Assembly (NCBI GenBank): GCA_036971615.1
Contig: JAYKKR010000023.1
Coordinates: 248,001 to 312,000 of the forward strand
Direction: 5' to 3'
From: Amyloporia xantha
Taxonomy: Eukaryota; Basidiomycota; Agaricomycetes; Polyporales; Adustoporiaceae
DNA length: 64,000 nt
Of the stretch, positions 57,434 to 64,000 are shown in pieces. The notes beneath the pieces were generated by a model, which was given only the letters and a program-made list of their open reading frames with translations, did not search any database and was not told the origin of the DNA. The number at the start of each line of letters is the position of its first letter. Position 1 is the stretch's first letter. The position numbers and the translations under genes are program-made.

Positions 57434-57860
57434 CTATAATGGAAATACGTGTGGGACAAGAGGAGCATGACCAGCCACATCGTAGAAAGTTTGTACATAG
57501 AACTGTACGAGCTTCTTTTCCCTGTCATGCAACAATGCATCCGCACATGTAGATACAAAGACTCCCCTGCAAATATCACCTGGTACGTGTGGCCATCTGC
57601 ATACAACTTTGCGAAAGGCTTCGAGATTACTTAATCAATCACGAATATGCTCCGTGGCAAAATCGGTGTGCGATGTTGGAAGCCGAAGTACGAGCATACG
57701 ATGATATCGTTGGTCAAATACTTTTGTGAGAAGGTCCTCGCGCGTGAAATCCAGATCCCGCAAATGCTTTGCAATCGGATTGACTGATGGCACAAGGTAA
57801 TTGTCCAACGCCCACAGCTCGAAGTGGAATCCTATCTCGAAGAGCACACCATACCGTCTT
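57434..57860 (-). pseudogene. Host gene fragment with one in-frame TGA
   Basis: Starting at the foldback border the frame reads QRRYGVLFEIGFHFELWALD, NYLVPSVNPIAKHLRDLDFT, then HTDFATEHIRD, a TGA (57,635-57,637), and in the same frame LSNLEAFRKVVCRW, ADALLHDREKKLVQFYVQTF and a normal stop at 57,434. The coding character on both sides of the TGA shows one nonsense change, fitting CGA to TGA. The 5' part is missing, displaced or destroyed by the foldback at 57,861-58,781. Family not recognised. Confidence 0.65.
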
Positions 57861-58084
57861 TGTCAGTTATAGTGGATAATCTTCTTTACACTTTGTACAC
57901 TTTTTTGTCTAATCTACCCCATACCTGAGTGCTTCACACTCTTTAATCCTCTGGATTATCCCAAGATTTCCCCCACTGTTAGGCTACCTTCATTATGCCG
58001 GATCATCCAGAGGATAAGCCTGAGAATAATACAGAAGATTATCTAGAAGATAATCCAGAGGATTATCAAAAGAAATCAATTATG

Positions 58085-58168
58085 ACAGCAGCAGGGATTG
58101 AGCCCCAGAATTCCCACACTTCCATAATAGGCAAGTAGGCAGGCAACCTAACCACTACACCATAAGTC
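58085..58168 (-). ncRNA. tRNA-like (SINE-type) segment in left foldback arm
   Basis: Exact inverted copy of 58,474-58,557, with the A box at 58,147-58,162 and the B-box-like sequence at 58,094-58,104, read on the minus strand. Both would transcribe outward from the loop. Confidence 0.5.
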
Positions 58169-58473
58169 CTTGTATATAGGTCTAAGGTTTAGTCAATATA
58201 TACTATAGTCTCCCCAAGGGATGCTATATATCTGGACTTCAACAAATTTCGACTTTTTGGCTGTTTCTGTATTGAGCCATATACAGCTAGATTGTGCCTG
58301 GATTAAGCTAAGTCAAGAAGCTGGATTAGCTCTTCTTTTATAAAATCTAATCCAGCTGTATATGGCTCAATACAGAAACAGCCAAAAAGTCGAAATTTGT
58401 TGAAGTCCAGATATATAGCATCCCTTGGGGAGACTATAGTATATATTGACTAAACCTTAGACCTATATACAAG

Positions 58474-58557
58474 GACTTATGGTGTAGTGGTTAGGTTGCC
58501 TGCCTACTTGCCTATTATGGAAGTGTGGGAATTCTGGGGCTCAATCCCTGCTGCTGT
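58474..58557 (+). ncRNA. tRNA-like (SINE-type) segment in right foldback arm
   Basis: TGGTGTAGTGGTTAGG (58,480-58,495) fits the RNA polymerase III A box, and GGCTCAATCCC (58,538-58,548) resembles the B box with one base missing, about 43 bp downstream, the spacing of a tRNA. A cloverleaf does not close well in the T arm and acceptor, so this is not a functional tRNA gene but a tRNA-derived promoter, as in SINEs. Confidence 0.5.
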
Positions 58558-58781
58558 CATAATTGATTTCTTTTGATAATCCTCTGGATTATCTTCTAGA
58601 TAATCTTCTGTATTATTCTCAGGCTTATCCTCTGGATGATCCGGCATAATGAAGGTAGCCTAACAGTGGGGGAAATCTTGGGATAATCCAGAGGATTAAA
58701 GAGTGTGAAGCACTCAGGTATGGGGTAGATTAGACAAAAAAGTGTACAAAGTGTAAAGAAGATTATCCACTATAACTGACA

Positions 58782-59345
58782 TCACTGACCATACAGTCAC
58801 TATAGCCTACACTATAGGGTCCAAGCAGAAGCTCAAAGGCTTGCTCACGACACATCTTGCACGTGAGATTGCACGTGAGCTCAATTGCAATCCACCTGAT
58901 TATTGCCGTTTGCAGTAAAGATGGCGGTGGCGCGTTTCTCGCGCGTTTCGCGCATATTCCTACCTGCAACTTCTGACCCCATTATCTCGACAACCGCTGT
59001 GCGGATTCCTAGACATAGGGGGTGCTTCGGAATCTACTCTTTGAGGGCTTTACAGCCCTATAGTTTTTGAGCCGAAATGTTCACTTGGTAGTGCACGCCT
59101 CTAGGAGCCCTTGTAGCTACTTGTTGCCCCTGTATCTCGACAACTACAATTTCTTTTAACATAATTCTTGAATCAATACATTCTGTCAGAGTCCCAAAAG
59201 TGAGCCCCAGCAAAAGAAACCGCCGCTGTGTGCGTGTGCATGCATCCAAAAGATGATCGCCGCGCAGCCACCTTCTGCGCACGACTTCTTCGCTTCTACC
59301 GCTATCATACATAATCTGCCCTACTATATCTCATAATTCCATGAT
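58782..59345. other. Leader fragment of the satellite element, then no gene
   Basis: CCATACAGTCACTATAGCCTACACTATAGG at 58,790 onward is a diverged leader of the satellite-core element without any units. The remaining 500 bp contain CGCGTTTCTCGCGCGTTTCGCGC near 58,932, and no supportable gene. Confidence 0.45.
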
Positions 59346-60350
59346 TCAGCGCCGCACTGGATGCACCAGAGTCTGAATCACAGTACCAAAGCGCTTGTAA
59401 TCTGCCAGCAGCTGTTCAATTGTCCGTCTCTTGCAGCCAATGTAGCGAGAAATGGACGAGATATCGGTTGAGGGGTCCCCTTTCGAGTCGTCATCATCAC
59501 CATCCTCAATGATCCTGTCCGTCTGATCGCCGGACTCGACCTTGTCGAGAACCTCCATCTCAATGTTGTGCTCTTCGGATGCAGCCTCCTGTGACCAGAA
59601 GCCCATGGCATAGACCTTCTTGCCACTCCAGCCCATGCCTCGCAGGCACCAGTCCTCGGCCAGCGGCTTGGATCCGCTTGTCAACAACAGCGCGCCATCG
59701 CCACACTCCTTCTGAAACTCGCGGTACATGATCCGACGGGGTACACTCTCGAGGAACTTCGCAAGAACATTCCACGGGATAGCGCGCTCCAATATCGCAA
59801 GCGCGTGGCTGTCCTTCAGCGTGGTGGCGAGGAATGTAAGGAAGATGGTGATGTATGGGTTGAGGGTCGAGTGTGCGAATGGTGATGATTTTCGCATCGG
59901 CTTCTCGAGGACGTGGGCGAGCATTGAGAACGCGAGCTGCATACCTGTCGACAGCGCCGGGGGAAGTGTGGGCTCGCTCGGGGATGGGATGGCGTCAGAG
60001 AGCATGGGGGAAGACTTGTGATGTGCGCATAGCGCCTCGGGAGGCACATCTTCATCATCAATGTCCATCCTCTTCTCATCATCCTCCGCCTTCTTTGCCA
60101 TTAACTTCACTAGTCCAGCTGCGGTGTTCGCCACTATCGGGCTGACACTCGCCTTGCCAATGTGTGCTTCTCGACCTCCGATACCGGAGATGCGCCTGAG
60201 GACAGTGTTTGGCTGACCATATTCCAAGACGGCGCCCAGGTTCACGACAGCCATCATGATCCAGTCGCGTTCTTGAACAACGGTGCCTTCTAGATACGCC
60301 CCATAAGTTAGCATGTGTCCTGGCCAGGCAGTCGGAGCCCATTCAGTCAT
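59346..60350 (-). pseudogene. Est1/Ebs1 (SMG7)-like gene fragment
   Basis: A 334-residue frame matching the C-terminal 'Est1 DNA/RNA-binding' half of fungal Est1/Ebs1/SMG7-like proteins, which act in telomere maintenance or nonsense-mediated decay. Recognisable blocks: LEYGQPNTVLRRISG, NPYITIFLTFLATTLKDSHA, ILERAIPWNVLAKFLESVPR, LLLTSGSKPLAEDWCLRGMG and WSGKKVYAMGFW, then an acidic IIEDGDDDDS stretch. The TPR-containing N-terminal half is absent: the frame starts at the leader of a satellite-core element (from about 60,339). After ISRYIGCKRRTI the similarity fades and the frame stops. It is a fragment, not a full gene, although the remaining frame is clean. Confidence 0.65.
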
Positions 60351-61020
60351 TATAGCCTAATGACTAGGGAGAGATATGGGTGATATTTTCCCTACAGTGT
60401 AAGGAGAGCGGACGTCGGCCGACGCCATAATATTGCCTTGGCTGCAGTGTGAGCCGATGGCGCAAATATCGCCTGAAAAGACTGGCGGCCCACTGCGCCA
60501 TATTCTACCGCTATATTTTTGCCTGCTCTGTAGTTTCGGCCAACACTATAATGTACCCTGTGGAGATGTGTCAGCCCACTGCGCCGCATTCTACCGCTAT
60601 ATTTTTGCCTGCGCTGTAGCTTCGGCCAATGCTATAATATACTCTGGTGCGATGTGTCGGCCCACTGCGCCGTATTCTACCACTATATTTTTGCCTGCTC
60701 TGTAGCTTCGGCCAACGCTATAATGTACCCTGTGGAGATGTGTCTGCCTACCGTGCCATAATTTCATGCTTCATTGCACTACATCCTTGCCTTTCCTATG
60801 CATCATTTATCCTCCATTGCAATCTGCCATCAACTGTGCCATTTGTATGTATTTCAGAGAATATTTTTCTATTTGTCAAGTCATATATTACATTGCACTG
60901 TTGGCAAATATCGACAAAATAGAATGTACAGATGGCGCGCTTGCCATCAGCGTCGCTATGAGTGGTGCCCTTGTGAAACTCGTATTGGGTCACATATTTC
61001 ATGTACGGACCATATATCCT
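60339..61020 (+). repeat. Satellite-core element, diverged copy (three to four units)
   Basis: Leader GAGCCCATTCAGTCATTATAGCC, then units of about 87 bp of a diverged subtype (TTCGGCCAACACTATAATG at 60,536, TTCGGCCAATGCTATAAT at 60,623, and again near 60,709; GCCCACTGCGCCG; CTACCGCTATATTTTTGCC). After 60,760 the units dissolve into sequence ending CATATTTCATGTACGGACC. Its leader is fused to the truncated Est1-like frame. Confidence 0.65.
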
Positions 61021-61461
61021 GTAAATCATTGTGGATGGGTATTGTAGTATTTCTACTGAATAGGTTCTGGGTCAAAATATCATATTAAAATTCGCTTATT
61101 TCTGTTAATCCAAATATGGTAATGTCCAGTAAGGTTATGATATACCATTAGGATCCATTTGAATGCGGCTATTCAAAATTCCAATTGGCTCAATGCTTGC
61201 TATACATCATTAGAAACCATTTGAATGGGCCATTCCAAATATGGTAATGGTCAATCTGGGGCTGCTATATGCCACTGGGATCCACTCCAATATGGCTATT
61301 CAATACAATAATCATAATTGCACCAGATTGTTGCATACAATGCTCATCCACAATGATCAACAGGGCTTACAATGCTCATCCACAATGATCTACAGAACAT
61401 ACAATGCCCATCCACAATCATTCACAGGATGTACAATACCCATCTACAATCATTTACAGGA
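61021..61461. repeat. Short degenerate repeats
   Basis: Two diverged CATTTGAATG...CTATTCAA segments occur at 61,155-61,300. About four imperfect units of 30-33 bp (ACAATGCTCATCCACAATGA) lie at 61,337-61,458, directly before the next leader. No gene. Confidence 0.45.
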
Positions 61462-62611
61462 GCCCATTCAGTCATTATAGCCTACTCTATAGGGAGAGAT
61501 ATGGGTGAAATTTTTATTACTTAGTAAGGAGAGCGGACGTCGGCCGACGCCATCGCTATAGCCTGCAGTGCAGGGTCGGCCGAGAGGGTATAATATAGCC
61601 TGTAGATACGGCGCGGCCGAGTGCGCCATATTTCCCTGGTATATTCTCGCCTTCAAGTAGCGTCGGCCGAGAGGGTATAATATAGCCTTTAGATACGGCG
61701 CAGCCGAGTGCGCCATATTTCCGTAGTATATTCTCGCCTTCAAGTAGCGTCGGCCGAGAGGGTATAATATAGCCTTTAGATACGGCGCGGCCGACTGCGC
61801 CATATTTCTGCGGTATATTCTCGCCTTCAAGTAGTGTCGGCCGAGGGCTATAATATAGCCTGTAGACACGGCGCGGCCGACTGCGCCATATTTCTGTGGT
61901 ATATTCTCGCCTGCAAGTAGTGTCGGCCGAGGGCTATAATATAGCCTGTAGACACGGCGCGGCCGACTGCGCCATATTATCGTGGTATATTCTCGCCTTC
62001 AAGTAGTGTCGGCCGAGGGCTATAATATAGCCTTTAGATACGGCGCGGCCGACTGCGCCATATTTCTGTGGTATATTCTCGCCTGCAAGTAGTGTCGGCC
62101 GAGGGCTATAATATAGCCTGTAGACACGGCGCGGCCGACTGCGCCATATTTCTGTGGTATATTCTCGCCTGCAAGTAGTGTCGGCCGAGGGCTATAATAT
62201 AGCCTGTAGACACGGCGCGGCCGACTGCGCCATATTATCGTGGTATATTCTCGCCTTCAAGTAGTGTCGGCCGAGGGCTATAATATAGCCTTTAGATACG
62301 GCGCGGCCGAGTGCGCCATATTTCTGTGGTATATTCTCGCCTGCAAGTAGTGTCGGCCGAGGGCTATAATATAGCCTGTAGACACGGTGCGGCCGACTGC
62401 GCCATATTATCGTGGTATATTCTCGCCTGCAAGTAGTGTCGGCCGAGGGCTATAATATAGCCTGTAGACACGGCGCGGCTGACTGCGCCATATTATCGTG
62501 GTATATTCTCGCCTTGAAGTAGTATATTCCGCCCTATTGTTTCCTTTTCTACGCTTTAATTATATGCATTTCAATAAATCTCATGCTGTATGTATAATAA
62601 TAATAATGCCT
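61462..62611 (+). repeat. Satellite-core element, long copy (about 11 units)
   Basis: Leader from CATTCAGTCATTATAGCC (61,463) with GGGAGAGATATGGGTG and GAGAGCGGACGTCGGCCGACG. About eleven tandem units of 86-87 bp follow between 61,570 and 62,518, each with GGCTATAATATAGCC, (A/C)GGCGCGGCCGA, TGCGCCATATT and GGTATATTCTCGCC. The unit length changes between GAGGGCTATAAT (86) and GAGAGGGTATAAT (87). The tail 62,512-62,611 is nearly identical to that at 50,930-51,026. Confidence 0.85.
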
Positions 62612-62737
62612 CGCCATCCATTAGGCTTTGCAATCTGTCATTCATCACGACGTTTCGTGTGTGGTCAGGTCAGTGGTGTGACTACAATTCAAAGCGCAAG
62701 GACTGATTGGCCATTTCCGACGTCTCCATACACCCCA

Positions 62738-63061
62738 CCCAAGACACGCGCAGAGACAGGGCCATCTTACATGTGTCCTTCAAAGGATCCAGCTGTGTGG
62801 ACCCTTTGTGGGACACAGATCCAATGGCCATCTCAAGCGGCAGCATCGCGCTATATTCTACCGCTATACATATTTCATGTACGCTAAGGTCATTTGAACT
62901 GGATCTACCCACCTACCAGCATCTAATACATATTCTCGCCCAACCCAAGACACGCGCAGAGACTGGGCCATCTGATATGTGTCCTTCAAAGGATCCAGCT
63001 GTCTGGACCCTCTGCGGGACACAGATCCAATGGCCATCTGCAGCGGCAGCATGCGCTATGG
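62738..63061 (+). repeat. Direct repeat of about 118 bp, 206 bp apart
   Basis: 62,738-62,855 and 62,944-63,061 share CCCAAGACACGCGCAGAG, TGTGTCCTTCAAAGGATCC and ACACAGATCCAATGGCCATC with scattered substitutions. The spacer contains CATATTTCATGTACGC, related to the end of the satellite element at about 61,000. No gene seen. Confidence 0.7.
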
Positions 63062-63424
63062 AATCATGGCGCCACCATGTCCAGACGCGCTATGCAACCA
63101 TGCGCCACGTACCTTGCCTGCCACATTGTGAGGCGTATGGCACGCAGGCGTTATGATGTGCTGGCGCTGTTGGACTGGGCCATTTCATCCTTGCTGCCCT
63201 GGGTCAGCCAGAGGAATCGAATCACCGTCTCACGTTTTGAGAGTACCCCGATGCTGATGGACAATTCAGCTGCATCCGGAGTACTCATGGCGCGGAGGGC
63301 AACTCGATTCCACTGGTGAACGTAGAGAGCAAGGAGTTAATGGCTTTATCCAACAGCGCCTTGCATGAATCCCGCATCCATGCAGACCATAAATTTGAAA
63401 CTCACGTTAGAGAGTCAGACTCCA
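63062..63424. other. No gene seen
   Basis: Between two repeats. It has fragments of GGCGC-rich sequence and no frame with recognisable content. Confidence 0.3.
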
Positions 63425-64000
63425 GACAGGAAGACCTGACTTATGTTCCTCCGAGCTGCATACCTGTGGCTCAGAAGGACATAAGTCAAATGGGCCTTGT
63501 CCGGCGGAAACGGGCGCCATCCGATGGCGAAGTGCATGCGCGCTGATGCTCGCTGTTGGGAGATGGAGCTATCGCTCGCCAGACAGGGCGCCTTCCTCTG
63601 TGTCACTCGGAGCAGCATACCTGCGGCTCGGAGGGCCACAGATGGAAGTTGCGCTGTCCGGCAGCGATGAGCGCCATCCGATGGCGCCATGCATGGCGCG
63701 CTCATGCTCACCGTGAGATGGCGCTATGGCTCGCCAGACAGGGCGCCTTCATCTATGCTCTTCAGAGCCGCATACCTGTGGCTCCGAAGGTCATAGACGA
63801 AGCCGCCTCGCAGCGGCTATATGCGCCATCCGATGGCGCCGTGCATGGCGCGCTCATGCTCACTGTTGGGAGATGGCGCTATGGCTGCCAGACAGGGCGC
63901 CTTCATCTATGCTCTTCAGAGCCGCATACCTGTGGCTCCGAAGGTCATAGATGAAGCCGCCTCGTTCAGCGGCAATATGCGCCATCCGATGGCGCCGTGC
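63425..64000 (+). repeat. Tandem repeat of about 152 bp, running off the right edge
   Basis: Three to four units, the best at 63,700 and 63,852 (spacing 152). Each has GCGCCATCCGATGGCG, CATGGCGCGCTCATGCTCA, AGACAGGGCGCCTTC and GCATACCTGTGGCTC. The earlier units are more diverged. GCGCCATCCGATGGCGCC is nearly palindromic. Frames across it are repeat translations. Confidence 0.7.

Larger units (their letters stand above)
57861..58781. mobile_element. Perfect 428-bp foldback with 65-nt loop
   Basis: The left arm 57,861-58,288 and right arm 58,354-58,781 are exact reverse complements as far as I could read, including all 428 positions compared. The ends read TGTCAGTTATAGTGGATAATC. The arms contain several GATAATC/GATTATC boxes and a tRNA-like segment. 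No protein frame. It resembles a foldback or MITE-like insertion, or an inverted pair of short interspersed elements. Perfect arms mean recent formation, ongoing gene conversion, or an assembly palindrome. Confidence 0.85.

Noticed and set aside
58474..58557. Functional tRNA gene
   Set aside because: The A box is good, but the B box lacks a base and the T arm and acceptor stem do not pair. It also occurs as an exact inverted pair inside a foldback.
61462..62611. CRISPR-like array (regular repeats of 86-87 bp)
   Set aside because: The units are contiguous with no unique spacers, the window is eukaryotic, and there are no cas genes. It is a tandem satellite.

Overview
The window looks like a filamentous basidiomycete (probably Agaricomycete) chromosome dominated by transposable elements. 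The reasons are genes split by many 40-60 nt GT-AG introns, Ty3/gypsy Gag-Pol proteins of the kinds common in mushroom genomes (one with an FxDD reverse transcriptase and one chromodomain chromovirus), a basidiomycete-type LINE fragment, and fragments of fungal RasGEF and Est1/Ebs1-like genes. There are no bacterial-type operons, rRNA genes or intact tRNA genes.

Layout, left half (1-41,370, GC-rich). Positions 1-10,875 and 30,476-41,370 are nearly identical direct copies, offset 30,475-30,495. The simplest reading is a tandem duplication of a 30,495-bp unit (10,876-41,370) whose first copy starts off the left edge. A join of two haplotypes during assembly would look the same. Inside the unit is a minus-strand RasGEF-family gene split by an LTR retrotransposon. 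A chromovirus (569-bp LTRs at 13,505-14,073 and 32,228-32,796, target duplication GTCTC) sits in the RasGEF-N domain. A second Ty3/gypsy element (14,898-27,292, about 1.49-kb LTRs, target duplication TCGC) is nested in the integrase of the chromovirus. The nested element carries its gag-pol on the plus strand and, unusually, minus-strand intron-containing genes: two between pol and the 3' LTR, and one inside each LTR. Two of the three encode a related 'DPAAW/RxAWxH' segment directly before a short intron, and one encodes a six-cysteine zinc-cluster motif.

Layout, right half (41,371-64,000). From 41,371 to about 49,700 the DNA is AT-rich and almost gene-free: a decayed TCTCAT-type low-complexity tract, two non-autonomous elements with CATCAGG-type terminal inverted repeats, and a LINE 3' fragment. 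From 49,700 to 64,000 there are broken host genes separated by repeats: a fragment of unknown function, a five-exon gene with a six-cysteine cluster (50,996-52,965), a seven-exon low-complexity gene (54,058-55,706), a pseudogene with one in-frame TGA, a 428-bp perfect foldback containing a tRNA-like sequence, an Est1-like fragment, and several copies of a repeat with fixed ends and a core of 86-87-bp tandem units.

The genes do not form a pathway. The window records nested transposition, duplication and gene decay. The strongest candidate for an undescribed system is the antisense gene set of the nested retrotransposon.
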